Below, in pieces: positions 43,805 through 56,399 of a stretch of 64,000 bases of DNA. The stretch is from positions 15,819,900 to 15,883,899 of the forward strand of contig JAVIAB010000160.1 of the NCBI GenBank assembly GCA_032433765.1. Reading direction: 5' to 3'. A program made the position numbers and the translations under genes. The first letter of the stretch is position 1; each line of letters starts with the position of its first letter. Under the pieces are notes generated by a model that saw only the letters and a list, made by a program, of their open reading frames with translations, did no database searches and was not told where the DNA came from. The stretch comes from Megaustenia siamemsis (Eukaryota > Mollusca > Gastropoda > Stylommatophora > Ariophantidae).

Positions 43805-45157
43805 CTATCTATCTATCTATTGACCTTTCGAGCCGTAACCGGCCCATAGGGCGTAGACCAAGATACACCTTCTCCTATATGAATTTTTGTTCTAGCAGTT
43901 TTCTTTTAAAGATATTTTATCAAATCTCGCCATCTGTCTCTGTTCTGTGCAAGCAGTTCTATCTCATTGAGGGAGCCGATTCCTGCTGCTCTTGCCTCTC
44001 TCATCAATGTTCTTCTCAGTGTCTCCCTGGGTCTTCCTCTTTTTCTTTTACCTGTTGTTTCCCATATGAGGGCTTGCTTTGCTATTCGATTATTATCTCT
44101 TCTCATCACATGTCCAACGTATGACCATCGTCTTTTCTTTATTACTGAAGATATTAGTGGTTGATTGGCGATTTCTCTAATTTCCTCGTTTGTTTTGAAT
44201 TCGTTCCATTCTATACCAAGTATTTTCCTTAGACATTTATTTTCGAATGCGTTCAACTTTGTTTCTATATCTCTTGTTGTTTTCCAGCTTTCACACGCAT
44301 ACGTAAGGGTTGATAGTACATTTGATTTGAATAGCCTAAGTTTTGTGTTTGTGCTAATGAGTTTTGATTTCCACAACTTTTCAAGGCTTCTGAAAGACAT
44401 TGCTGCTTTAGCCAGTCTGATTCTAATTTCTTTGCTCGTATCCCCTTCTCGATCAATGTGACTTCCAAGATAGATGAAGTGATCGATCTCTTCTACTGGT
44501 TTGTTTTCCATGTATATTTTGTCACTTGTTGGAATTAAACTTTTCATGACTTTAGTCTTTTCATGATTGACCTCAAGCCCAATTTTGCTGGCTATTGATG
44601 ATAGTTCATTTGTGTTTTCCTGCATCGTTTTTATCTGATTGCTGATGAGAACTATGTCATCAGCAAAGTCCAGGTCCTCCAAATGGTCTCCTTGTATCCA
44701 TTCGATGCCTTTATTACCAGTGCAGCATTTCTTCATTATGAAGTCCATAACAATTCCAAATAACAAGGGCGATAAAATACATCCTTGTTTAACCCCAGTT
44801 TCTATTGGGAAACATTCGCTCAGTCCTTCCTCTGTTCGAACTGCACATGTGTAACCATCATACATGTCTTTGATAATATTTATGATTTTTTGATGGTAAG
44901 CCATATTGCTTCAGAATTTTCCACAAAGAATCTCTATGAATACTATCAAATGCTTTTTTGAAGTCGATGAAGTTAAGTACAAAAGGTTTTTGCTTTTCAA
45001 TGTGTTCCTCCAATATAAGTCGTAGAGTGAAAATGTGGTCAAGACAGCTTCTCCCTTTTCTAAACCCAGCCTGTTCTTCACGCATTACTGTATCTATTGA
45101 ATCCTTTATTCTATTTAGGATGATTTTACAGAATAATTTTGAGGCAACTGACAAAAG
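43801..45157 (-). mobile_element. RTE-like LINE copy 2 inserted in the satellite
   Basis: Minus-strand element of about 1.36 kb. The ATCT repeats at its low-coordinate end are the (ATAG) 3' tail, followed by the short 3' UTR (CGAGCCGTAACCGGCCCATA). The 5' end is truncated at 45157, just after SVASKLF. Sequence in the shared part is almost identical to copy 1, so both are young. The surrounding satellite resumes without change on the other side. Confidence 0.92.
43906..45154 (-). pseudogene. RTE-like reverse transcriptase, 5'-truncated, frame break
   Basis: The upstream part (45154-44858) encodes SVASKLFCKIILNRIKDSID, EEQAGFRKGRSCLDHIFTLR and FIDFKKAFDSIHRDSLWKIL, which include the RT finger motif and the first catalytic D region (FIDFKKAFD). 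The second part (44904-43906, 332 codons) has TGVKQGCILSPLLFG, FADD, and the GHVMRRDN and KRGRPRETLRR tail. The two frames meet at a 6-A run near 44884-44889, one base out of register. Copy 1 also has six A's there. Endonuclease is missing. Family role is target-primed reverse transcription. Confidence 0.9.
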
Positions 45158-46799
45158 TTAATATATACACACTTCTATTAATATACACACACACTTCTTC
45201 TATTAATATATACACACTTCTATTTATATACACACACTTATTATATTAATATACACAATACTTCTATTAATATATACACACTTCTATTAATATACACACA
45301 CTTCTATTAATACACACACACTTCTATTAATACACACACACGTCTATTTATATACACACACTTCTTCTATTAATATACAACACACTGCTATTAATATACA
45401 CACACTTCTATTAATACACACACACTTCTATTAATATACACACACTTTTTCTATTAATATACAACACACTTCTTTTAATATACACACACTTCTTCTATTA
45501 ATATACACACACTTCTTTTAATATACACACACTTCTATTAATACACACACACTTCTATTAATATACACACACTTCTTCTATTAATATATAACACACTTCT
45601 ATTAATATACACACACTTCATCTATTAATATACAACACACTTCTATTAATATACATACACTTCTTCTATTAATATACACACACTTCTATGAATATACACA
45701 CACTTCTATTAATACACACACACTTCTATTAATATACACACTTTTCTTCTATTAATATATAACACTCTTCTATTAATATACACACACTTCTATGAGTATA
45801 CACACACTTCTATTAATACACACACACTTATATTAATATACACACACTTCTTCTATTAATATATACACACTTCTATTAATGTATACATACTACTTCTATT
45901 AATGTAAACACACTTCATCTCTTAATATATACACTTCTTCTATTAATATATACGCACTTCTATTAATGTATACACACTTCTTCTATTAATTTATACACTT
46001 CTTCTATTAATATATACACACTTCTATTAATATATAAACTTCTTTTATTAATATATACACACTTCTATTAATATACTCACACTTCTTCTATTAGTATGTA
46101 CACTTTTTCTATTAATATATACACACTACTATTAATGTATACACACACTTCTTCTATTAATATATACACACTTCTATTAATATACACACACTCCTTCTAT
46201 TAATATATACACACTTCTATTAATATACACACACTTCTTCTTTTAATATATACACAATTCTATTAATATACACACACTTCTTCTATTAATATATACTCAC
46301 TTCTATTAATATACAAACACTTCTTCTATTAATATATATACACTTCTATTAATATACACACACTTCTTCTATTAATACACACACACTTCTATTAATATAC
46401 ACACACTTCTATTAATATACACACTTCTTCTATTAATATGCACACACTTCTTCTATTAATATAAACACACTTATTTTATTTATAGAAACACACTTCTTCT
46501 ATTAATATACACACACTTCTTCTATTAATATACACACTTCTTCTATTAATATACACACACTTCTTCTTTTAATATATACACACTTCTATTTATATACACA
46601 CACTTCTTATATTAATATACACAATTCTTCTAATAATATATACACACTTCTATTAATACACACACACTTCTATTAATACACACACACTTCTATTAATACA
46701 CACACACTTCTATTAATATACACACACTTTTTCTATTAATATACAACACACTTCTATTAATATACACACTTCTATTAATACACACACTTCTATTAATAT

Positions 46800-48269
46800 A
46801 CACACACTTCTTCTATTAATATACAACACACTTCTATTAATATACACACACTTATTCTATTAATACACACACACTTCTTTGGATATACATACACTTCTAT
46901 TAACACACATACTTTTCTATTAATATACAAACACTTATTCTATTAATACACACTCACTTCTATTAATATTCTCACACTTCTTTTTTTAATATATACACAC
47001 ACTTCTATTAATATATACACATTTCTAATAATATATACACACTTCTATTAATATATACACACTACTATTAATATATACACATTTCTATTAATATATACAC
47101 ATTTCTATTAATATATACATACTTCTATTAATATATACACACTTCTTATATTAATATACACAATTCTTCTATTAATATATACACACTTCTATTAATATAT
47201 ACACATTTCTATTAATATATACACATTTCTATTAATATATACACACTTCTATTTATATACACACACTTCTTATATTAATATACACAATTCTTCTATTAAT
47301 ATATACACACTTCTATTAATATACACACACTTCTATTAATACACACACACTTCTATTAATACACACTTACTTCTATTAATATACACACACTTCTTCTATT
47401 AATATACAACACACTTCTTTTAATATACACACACTTCTATTAACACACACACACTTCTATTAATATACACACACTTCTTCTATTAATATACACACTTCTT
47501 CTATTAATATACACACACTTCTATTAATATATACACATTTCGATTAATATATACACACTTCTATTAATATATACACACTTCTATTAATATATACACATTT
47601 CTATTAATATATACACATTTCTATTAATATATACACACTTCTATTAATATATACACACTTCTATTAATATATACACACTTCTATTAATATATACACATTT
47701 CTTTTAATATATACACATTTCTATTAATATATACACACTTCTATTAATATATACACATTTCTATTAATATATACACATTTCTATTAATATACACACACTT
47801 CTATTAATATATACACACTTCTATTAATATATACACATTTCTATTAATATATACACATTTCTATTAATATATACACACTTCTATTAATATGCACACACTT
47901 TTTTTATTAATATATACACTTCTATTAATATACACACTTCTATTAATATATACACACTTCTATTAATATACACACTTCTATTAATGTACATATACTTCTT
48001 TTAATAATGTACACACACTTCTTCTATTAATATATACACACTTCTATTAATGTACACACACTTCTTCTATTAATATATACACACTTCTATTAATGTACAC
48101 ACACTTCTTCTATTAATATATGCACACTTCTATTAATGTACACACACTTCTTCCATTAATATACACACACGTCTACCATTAATATTCACACACTTCTATT
48201 AATATGCACACTTCTATTTATGTACACACACTTTTTTTATTAATATACACACACTTCTTCTATTAATAT
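46800..48269. repeat. 1.47-kb higher-order unit, copy 1
   Basis: Begins about the ATACAACACACTTC block and includes the unusual CACTTCTTTGGATATACATA, TTTTTTTAATATATAC and GTCTACCATTAATATTCAC words. Every such word recurs 1470 bp further on (46831 corresponds to 48301). Nearly identical throughout, with small differences near 47415 and 47880-48010. Confidence 0.9.
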
Positions 48270-49740
48270 ACACACACTTCTTCTATTAATATACAACACA
48301 CTTCTATTAATATACACACACTTATTCTATTAATACACACACACTTCTTTGGATATACATACACTTCTATTAACACACATACTTTTCTATTAATATACAA
48401 ACACTTATTCTATTAATACACACTCACTTCTATTAATATTCTCACACTTCTTTTTTTAATATATACACACACTTCTATTAATATATACACATTTCTAATA
48501 ATATATACACACTTCTATTAATATATACACACTACTATTAATATATACACATTTCTATTAATATATACACATTTCTATTAATATATACATACTTCTATTA
48601 ATATATACACACTTCTTATATTAATATACACAATTCTTCTATTAATATATACACACTTCTATTAATATATACACATTTCTATTAATATATACACATTTCT
48701 ATTAATATATACACACTTCTATTTATATACACACACTTCTTATATTAATATACACAATTCTTCTATTAATATATACACACTTCTATTAATATACACACAC
48801 TTCTATTAATACACACACACTTCTATTAATACACACTTACTTCTATTAATATACACACACTTCTTCTATTAATATACAACACACTTCTATTAATATACAC
48901 ACACTTCTATTAACACACACACACTTCTATTAATATACACACACTTCTTCTATTAATATACACACTTCTTCTATTAATATACACACACTTCTATTAATAT
49001 ATACACATTTCGATTAATATATACACACTTCTATTAATATATACACACTTCTATTAATATATACACATTTCTATTAATATATACACATTTCTATTAATAT
49101 ATACACACTTCTATTAATATATACACACTTCTATTAATATATACACACTTCTATTAATATATACACATTTCTTTTAATATATACACATTTCTATTAATAT
49201 ATACACACTTCTATTAATATATACACATTTCTATTAATATATACACATTTCTATTAATATACACACACTTCTATTAATATATACACACTTCTATTAATAT
49301 ATACACATTTCTATTAATATATACACATTTCTATTAATATACACACACTTCTATTAATATGCACACACTTTTTTATTAATATATACACTTCTATTAATAT
49401 ACACACTTCTATTAATATATACACACTTCTATTAATATACACACTTCTATTAATGTACATATACTTCTTTTATTAATGTACACACACTTCTTCTATTAAT
49501 ATATACACACTTCTATTAATGTACACACACTTCTTCTATTAATATATACACACTTCTATTAATGTACACACACTTCTTCTATTAATATATGCACACTTCT
49601 ATTAATGTACACACACTTCTTCCATTAATATACACACACGTCTACCATTAATATTCACACACTTCTATTAATATGCACACTTCTATTTATGTACACACAC
49701 TTTTTTTTATTAATATACACACACTTCTTCTATTAATATA
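48270..49740. repeat. 1.47-kb higher-order unit, copy 2
   Basis: Direct tandem partner of 46800-48269. The junction is seamless within satellite units. The right end is near ACACACTTCTTCTATTAATA at 49720-49740, after which the sequence departs. Confidence 0.9.
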
Positions 49741-49893
49741 CACACACTTCTATTAATATGCATACTTCTATTAATGTACACACACTTCTTTTATTAATAC
49801 ACACACACTTCTTCCATTAATATTCACACACTTCTTTCATTAATATATACACACTTCTTCTATTAATACACACACACTTCTTCTATTAATATT

Positions 49894-50370
49894 CAAAGTA
49901 ATTAGTAGAAGTTTTTTCTTGAAATGTTAAAACTTTTGTGGTTAAAAATTGAATATTGCATCTCCAGAAACTCTTTGATTTGCCACGATTTGATGTTTTC
50001 TTTAGAAGAACTTACTACTAAACTATCATTCACACATAAATATTTATTTTAGCCACACAATGTTACTTATGGTGACACAACTTGAAACCACTTCCATAAA
50101 AAAATCAATTTTAGAAATGAGGGGAATGTACAATGCTTTGGAGAACATCATCTATCAATGGTAACATATTTCAAAGATTGGAACTAAAATATCACTTTTG
50201 GATGAAAACAAACAGTTGTAATTACTTGTGACTTTATATATTTATATGCTTATATTTATCGATTTTAACATCATCACTTTCGAAAGCGAACATTGCCTTC
50301 GTCACATTTATCACTATTTTCATCATTAAAATAATTACTTCTTCACAGCATTACTTATTATTTCAGATAA
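49894..50370. other. no recognisable feature
   Basis: AT-rich single-copy-looking spacer between the satellite and a LINE-C relic. No coding frame or repeat recognised. Confidence 0.5.
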
Positions 50371-51440
50371 CACCAATCATCACTGAGTGCCGTCTCCGCA
50401 TCGAAGGTTGGCTACGAGGAGCGCTATTCCGTCTCTTGCTTTGATGGTGCAGGTTATCATAGACAGACTTGTACATCTTCTGATGTTGCTAGTACATGTT
50501 ATTCTTGGTATGTCTCTGTCCCTGTTATCTTGTATTTTCCCTTCCAAGAATACTTTTAGTAGGCTACTGTGCCTTCTAAGATGCCCCACAAATCTCATTT
50601 GTCCTCTTTGAATTGTATTTTGTAGTTCTGTATTCATTTTCAGTTGTTTTAAGACTTCATCGATTTTTTTTTTTTTGACTTTCCATACAATTCTACCTAT
50701 TCTTCTATAAATCCACATTTCAAAGGATTCAATTTTCTGTTCTGTTTTCTTGTCTAATGTCCTTGTTTCTGCACCATACATGAATGTCGAGAAGATATAG
50801 CATTTTGCAATCTTAGTTTTAGCTCTGGTGTTATTTGTTTTGATGTTAGTATATTTTTCATGACATTAAAATTGCTTTTTGTCATTCATATTCTTTTATT
50901 TCAGTTGTACATTTTCCATCACTGGTTATAGTATGTCCAAGGTAAGTGTAGCCCTGAACTGTCTCCAAGTCTATTCCTTCAACTTTGATATCCATTTTAA
51001 GGTTTTGTGTATTTTCTTTGTTTATGCTCATAGCTTTAGACTGTTTTATATTCATATCTAATACATATTTTTGGTTTGTCATGTTTATTTAATCGAGTAA
51101 TTGTTGTAGATCTTCGGGATTTTCTGCTAGTAATACAGCATCATCAGCATATCTTAGGTTATTGATTATCTTTCCATTAATGGTTAGACCTGGCATCTCT
51201 GTGATGTTTCTAAAGATTTTCTCAGTGTATAGATTGAACAAGCTTGATGATAGGATGCATCCCTGTCTTACTCCTCTTTTTATATCAATGGATGTAGAGT
51301 TCTCTTTGTTATATTTTATTATTGCTGATTGCTCCCAGTATAAATTACATATTAGTCGTATGTACGCACCATCTAGATGTATATCTTTTAGACATTCTAT
51401 AAGATGTTTCAGGTATCACGTATTGATATATCTTAAAGCC
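50371..51440 (-). mobile_element. LINE family C relic (RT to 3' end), longest copy
   Basis: Minus strand: LRYADDAVLLAENPEDLQQL with YADD at antisense 51140-51151, then IKQSKAMSINKENTQNLKMD, GIDLETVQGYTYLGHTITSD, YGAETRTLDKKTEQKIESFE and FVGHLRRHSSLLKVFLEGKI, to NLRCGDGTQ. Upstream of YADD, GVRQGCILS-like sequence (antisense of AGGATGCATCCCTGTCTTAC) is visible. Frameshifts at several places. It gives the family-C order: RT motifs, YLG, C-terminal GHxxRH and RPRxT, then an ATC tail. No endonuclease is included. Confidence 0.9.
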
Positions 51441-51544
51441 TGAACAGAAAAGCATATTTAAAATATTCCACAAACAAACAAATGCAGTTATTTTGTTAAG
51501 AAATAACAACGATATCATTGGATTTTTCTTGTTATTTAGTTGCT

Positions 51545-51720
51545 CTCCTTTCTTCTTTTTCTTCCTTTCAGCTCCATGTGAAGTAAATGTCATCAACAAA
51601 CACTTACTAAGCCGTTCTGTTTCTTGCCATTATTTTAAGATCATTCCATTTCTTCCCCATCATCCTCATCTCTGCTTGCACCTGTCTTGTTTGCTATTTC
51701 ATGACAGAAATATGGTTCAC
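51545..51720 (-). mobile_element. LINE family E terminal fragment
   Basis: TTTCAGCTCCATGTGAAGTA and CAAACACTTACTAAGCCGTT parallel the low-coordinate ends of the copies at 19862 and 30104 (antisense 3' end). Only about 160 bp; a C-rich divergent stretch follows. Confidence 0.7.
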
Positions 51721-51779
51721 GTGCTACTCTGATATCGAAAAAAAACACACATATACAAATAGACATTTCTGGGGTTCAG

Positions 51780-52872
51780 ATTTTTCTCAGTTCAGCAGAC
51801 ATTTTAGAGCCTCTAACGTCCAAATTGCAGCATACACTTCAGGTCTCGTATTAACCTAATTTCAACAGTCACCGCGGAGCTCCTATTAATCTAATTTCAA
51901 CAGACACTTCAAGGCTTGTATTGACCTAATTTCAACACACAATTCAGGGCTCGTATTAACCTAATTTCAACAGACACTGCAGAGCTCGTATTAGTCTAAT
52001 TTCAACAGACACGTCCGGACTTGTACTAACCCAATTTCAACAGACACTACAGGACTTGTATTGACCTAATTTCAACAGATACTTCAAGGTTTGTATTGAC
52101 CTATTTTTAAACAACACAGGTCAGGACTTGTACTGACCCAATTTCAACAGACACTTCAAGGTTTGTATTGACCTAATTTCAACAGACACCTCATGGTTTG
52201 TATTTACCTAATTTCAACAGACACTTCAAGGTTTATATTGACCTAATTTCAACAGACACCTCATGGTTTGTATTTACCTAATTTCAACAGACATTTCAGG
52301 GCTCAGACTGACCTAATTTCAACAGACACTTCAGGACTTGTATTGACCTAATTTCAACAGACACTTCAAGGTTTGTATTGACCTAATTTCAACAGACACC
52401 TCATGGTTTGTATTTACCTAATTTCAACAGACACTTCAAGGTTTGTATTGACCTAATTTCAACAGACACCTCATGGTTTGTATTTACCTAATTTCAACAG
52501 ACATTTCAGGGCTCAGACTGACCTAATTTCAACAGACACTTCAGGGTTTGCATTGAACTAATTTCAACAGACACATCAGGACCTCTATTGATCTAATTTT
52601 AACAGTCACTTCAGGGCTTATATTGATTTAATTTCAACATACACTTCAGGGATTATATTGATCTAATTTCAAAAGACACTTCGGGGCTTGTATTGATTTT
52701 ATTTTAACAGACACTTATGGCGTGTATTGCCCTAATTTCAACCGACACGTCAGGACTTGTATTGGCCTAATTTCAACAGACACGACAGGACTTATATTGA
52801 CCTAATTTCAACAGACACTTCATGGTTTGTATTGACCTAATTTCAATATACACACTTCAAGGTTTGCATTGA
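51780..52872. repeat. 35-bp minisatellite, about 31 copies
   Basis: Unit contains ACCTAATTTCAACAGACACT then TCAGGACTTGTATTG. The degenerate edges (TTTGATTT/ATCTAATTTT) contrast with a duplicated central part: the pair CTCATGGTTTGTATTTACC with CATTTCAGGGCTCAGACTG occurs at about 52255-52310 and 52470-52520. Confidence 0.95.
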
Positions 52873-52984
52873 CCGAGGTTGTGGACAGTAGCAGTTTTCA
52901 GTAGCTGTTTTTGGTAGCCGTAGTTGTGGATAGTAGTAGATTTTATGAGCAATATTTGAGGGTGGTAGTTGCTGTTAATAGCTG

Positions 52985-53285
52985 TTGTGGGTAGTAGTTG
53001 CATGTAGTAGTAATTGCGTATATTAGTTTCTATATGTAGCTGTTGTGGGTAATAGTTGCAGATAGTAGTAATTGCGTATATTAGTTTCTGTAAGTAGCTA
53101 TTGTGGATAGTAGATGCAGGTAGTAGTAATTGCGTGAATTAGTTTCTTTAAGTAGCTGTTGTGGGTAGTAGTAGCAGGTAGTAGTAATTGCGTGTATTAG
53201 TTTCTGTAAGTAGCTGTTGTGGGTAGTAGTAGCAGGTAGTAGTAATTGCGTGTATTAGTTTCTGTAAGTAGCTGTTGTGGGTAGC
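52985..53285. repeat. 58-bp minisatellite, about 5 copies
   Basis: Unit includes GTAGCTGTTGTGGGTAGTAG and TAATTGCGTGTATTAGTTTC. The left copies are diverged; the last two are near-identical. The unit is rich in TAG/GTA words, which also make up the next array, so the two may be related by descent from a trinucleotide-rich seed. Confidence 0.9.
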
Positions 53286-53339
53286 TTTTCTGGGGAGGTG
53301 CAGTTTTCTGTGAGCAATAGTTGTTTTTAATAGCCTTTT

Positions 53340-54210
53340 TACGGAGTAACAGTAATAATAGTAGCAGTAATAGTATTTACAGTTGTAGTTGTATTAATAG
53401 TAGTAGTAACAGTTGTTATATTAGTAGTAGTAGTAGTAGTAACAGTTGTTGTTGTATTAGTAGTAGTAGTAGTAACAGTTGTAGATGTTTAATAGTAGCA
53501 GTAGTTACAGTTGTATTTGTATTAATAGTAGTAGTAGTAACAGTTCATTTATATTAATAGTAGTAGTAATAACAGTTGTAGTTGTATTAATAGTAGTAGT
53601 AGTAACAGTTGTAGTTGTATTAATAGTAGTAGTAGTAACAGTTGTAGTTGTATTAATAGTAGTAGTAGTAACAGTTGTAGTTATATTAATAGTAGTAGTA
53701 GTAACAGTTGTAGTTGTATTAATAGTAGTAGTAGTAATAACAGTTGTAGTTGTATTAATAGTAATAGTAGTAACAGTTGTTGTTGCATTAATAGTAGTAG
53801 TAGTAACAGTTGTAGTTGTATTAATAGTAGTAGTAGTAACAGTTGTAGTTGCATTAATAGTAGTAGTAGTAACAGTTGTAGTTGTATTAATAGTAGTAGT
53901 AGTAACAGTTGTAGTTGTATTAATAGTAGTAGTAGTAACAGTTGTAGTTGTATTAATAGTAGTAGTAGTAACAGTTGTAGTTGTATTAATAGTAGTAGTA
54001 GTAACAGTTGTAGTTGTATTAATAGTAGTAGTAGTAACAGTTGTAGTTGTAGTAATAGTAGTAGTAGTAACAGTTGTAGTTGTATTAATAGTAGTAATAG
54101 TAACAGTTGTAGTTGTATTAATAGTAGTAATAGTAACAGTTGTAGTTGTATTAATAGTAGTAGTAGTAACAGTTACAGTTGTATTAATAATAGTAGTAAT
54201 AGTAGGTGTT
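53340..54210. repeat. 33-bp TAG-rich minisatellite, about 26 copies
   Basis: Unit is AGTAGTAGTAGTAACAGTTG followed by TAGTTGTATTAAT. As 33 is divisible by three, one frame stays open (VVVVTVVVVLI repeated), reaching about 290 codons. This is compositional and I do not call it a gene. Right of 54210 it decays into irregular GTA repeats to about 54430. Confidence 0.95.
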
Positions 54211-54837
54211 ACAGTAGTAGTAGGTAATATCTGTAGCAGTTGTCATAGCAGTAGTAGTGTTACAGTAATACTAGTAGTAGCAAACGTAGTAGTAGTATTA
54301 GTAGTAGAATTAGTAGTAGTAGTAGTAATAAATATAGTAATTGTAGTAATATAATTAATAGTAGTAGTAATAGTTGTAATAGTAGTAGTAACTGAATGAG
54401 AAGAAATAACAGTAGTAGTTGTAGTGGCTAATACTTTGTTAGTAACTTGTGCGTGTATTAGTAGTAGTTGATTTTTGTAACAGTTGTACGTAACATTAAC
54501 TGTAACAGATATTAACAACCGTAGTAGTTGTTAATAGTTGTTTTTATTTGTTGTGAGTAATAGTCACTATCAGTAGGTAATACGTGTAGCTAGTTGTAAT
54601 GTAATAGTAATTGTAACGTAATTGTTCTACACTGTAGAAATTAGGAATTGTTCTAAACAGTAGTTGTTAGTAATTGTGTAGTTAATAATGGTTTTAGATA
54701 ATAGTAGTTGTTCGTATAAGTTGGTAGTTGCAGATATACGTAGTGTTGTTTTAAAACAGTTTTTTAGTAGCAGTTGTAAATAGTCGTCGTTGTCAGTTTC
54801 ATTTGCTAGTAGTTGTTATAAGTAGCAGTTGTCATCA
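54211..54837. repeat. degenerate GTA/TAG-rich low-complexity sequence
   Basis: Irregular mixtures of AGTAGTAGTA, TTGTAGTAGT and TAATAGTTGT words without fixed period. Probably the decayed flank of the 33-bp array. Confidence 0.75.
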
Positions 54838-55270
54838 TCATTAAGTACATTGTCTTCTGGCGTAGGTGATCATGTCTCTCCACAACTTTCGATCTCAATA
54901 ATTATTTATCATTTCAGTTTTTGACCTTCTGCCATAGCCATTCTCTTAAGTTGTCTGGTATCTTTTTTGTTTGCTTCCCTCTATCTTTTCTCTCCCCCAC
55001 TTTCCCAGTTGCAACAAAATATTCCAGCTGTTCCCTTCTCATTTCATGGCCAAAATATGATGATTGTTTCTTTCTAATATTGGAAATTAGCTCGCTTTTT
55101 GCTTTGGCCTCTTTCAGGATGTTTTCACTACTCTTCTGTCAATGGTATTCTCAATATTCTTCTGTAAAACTACATCTTTACAGCCTCCAGTGATTTTCTT
55201 GTTTGTTGTCCTATTGTCCATAATTCACACCCAATTGTTAAGATTGGTTCTACATAACATTTAAGAACGC
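54838..55270 (-). mobile_element. LINE family B 3' end relic
   Basis: The plus strand reads TCTTCTGGCGTAGGTGATCA and TCTCCACAACTTTCGATCTC, then the TGTTCCCTTCTCATTTCATG block, the antisense 3' end of family B. It continues to TAACATTTAAGAACGCTTTTTC, which demonstrates the uninterrupted order at the site where copy 1 of the RTE is inserted (7383/9801). Confidence 0.85.
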
Positions 55271-55365
55271 TTTTTCTAGCAGCTGTGGTAGCTAGTCGTA
55301 ATTGCCAATAGTAGTTGTTGTCAGTAACAAATATATATAGTTGTACTTCTCAATGACAGTTTCTA

Positions 55366-55735
55366 GTCTATCTATCTATTGACCTTTCGAGCCCTAGCCG
55401 GCCCATAGGGCATGGACCCAGATACACTTTCTTTTATCTAAATTTTTATTTGAGCAGTTTTCAATCCTTGTAGAGATCTTTTATCAAATTTCGCCATTTG
55501 TCTGTTCTGTGCAAGCAACTCTACCTCATTGAGGGAGCCGATTCCTGCTGCTCTTGCCTCTTCGATCAATGTTCTTCTCAGTGTCTCTCTGGGTCGGCCT
55601 CTTTTCCTCTTACCAGGTGTTTCCTACATGAGGACTTGCTTTGTTATTCGTTTATTATCTCTCCTCATCACATGTCCAACTTATGACCATGGTCTTTTCT
55701 TGATCATTGAAGATATTAGTGGTTAATTGGCGACT
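55366..55735 (-). mobile_element. RTE-like LINE copy 3, diverged 3' end
   Basis: TCTATCTATCTATTGACC (the antisense ATAG tail), CGAGCCCTAGCCGGCCCATA and the following 300 bp match copies 1 and 2 at perhaps 85-90%. It covers only the last ~90 codons (to the antisense of VGHVMRR). Older than the other two copies. Confidence 0.88.
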
Positions 55736-55751
55736 TAGTTTTTTTCCTTGC

Positions 55752-55995
55752 TGTTATTTGTTTTGATGTTAGTATATTTTTATGACATTAAAATTAGTTT
55801 TTACCATTTCTATTTTGTTGTTTATTTCAGTTTTACATTTTCCATCACTGGTTGTAGTACGCCCAACGTAGTCGTAGCTCTGAACTGTCTACAGATGTAT
55901 TCTTTCAACTGTGATATTTATTTGAAGGTCTTTAGAATTTTTTTTCCTTATGAACATAGTTTTAGTATTTTTGATATTCATTTCTAATCCATATA
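55752..55995 (-). mobile_element. LINE family C internal fragment
   Basis: Antisense YLG/thumb region: the block TGTTATTTGTTTTGATGTTA through TTTTCCATCACTGGTTGTAG parallels 50827-51060 and 63212-63440. Joined directly to the RTE-like copy on its left. Confidence 0.78.
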
Positions 55996-56399
55996 ATTAA
56001 CCGTCGTTAGCTTTCTAGTAATAATACTTATACGCAACACTAGTGCCTTGTTCTTACATTGTGTCTTGAATTTTCATCACGTACTGTGTAGTTCATAGGA
56101 AAGCGAGTTCTCTTCCAGTTTCATTATTCAAGCGATCATTCATCGACCAGACACATTGCCAGCATATTCCTGACTAGCACACATAATTCGCCATTTGTCT
56201 TCTTATTTAGTCATTTAGTTTCTGCTTCTTGCATTTTTTTTTTCTGTCCGTGTGTTTAAATGGAATAACACGGCCATGCCATGCTTTAGGAAATGTGGAT
56301 CAAGCAGTCACGATGAGGTGCAGGTACAAACAAAAATAGACGATTAGTTAGTTTCTAAAATAGAGGCTGATTTTAGACATACATATGTCAGTTCCAAAG
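55996..56399. other. no recognisable feature
   Basis: Spacer between LINE-C and the 24-bp array. A few diverged units of that array appear from about 56345. Confidence 0.5.

Larger units (their letters stand above)
45158..49893. repeat. 20-23-bp satellite, right domain
   Basis: More AT-rich than the left domain: units such as CTTCTATTAATATATACACA (20 bp) dominate, with a very regular block at 47521-47880 and its copy at 48991-49350. Other variants include ATACAACACACTTC. It ends at TTCTATTAATATTCAAAGTA. Contains the 1.47-kb tandem duplication described separately. Confidence 0.95.

Noticed and set aside
34256..49893. CRISPR-like array
   Set aside because: There are direct repeats at regular spacing, but no unique spacers between them; units are contiguous. 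No cas genes, and the DNA is eukaryotic.
53485..54354. 289-codon open frame, almost only Val, Thr, Leu and Ile
   Set aside because: It results from a 33-bp TAG-rich array read in the one frame without stops. The composition is that of the DNA repeat, not of a membrane protein.
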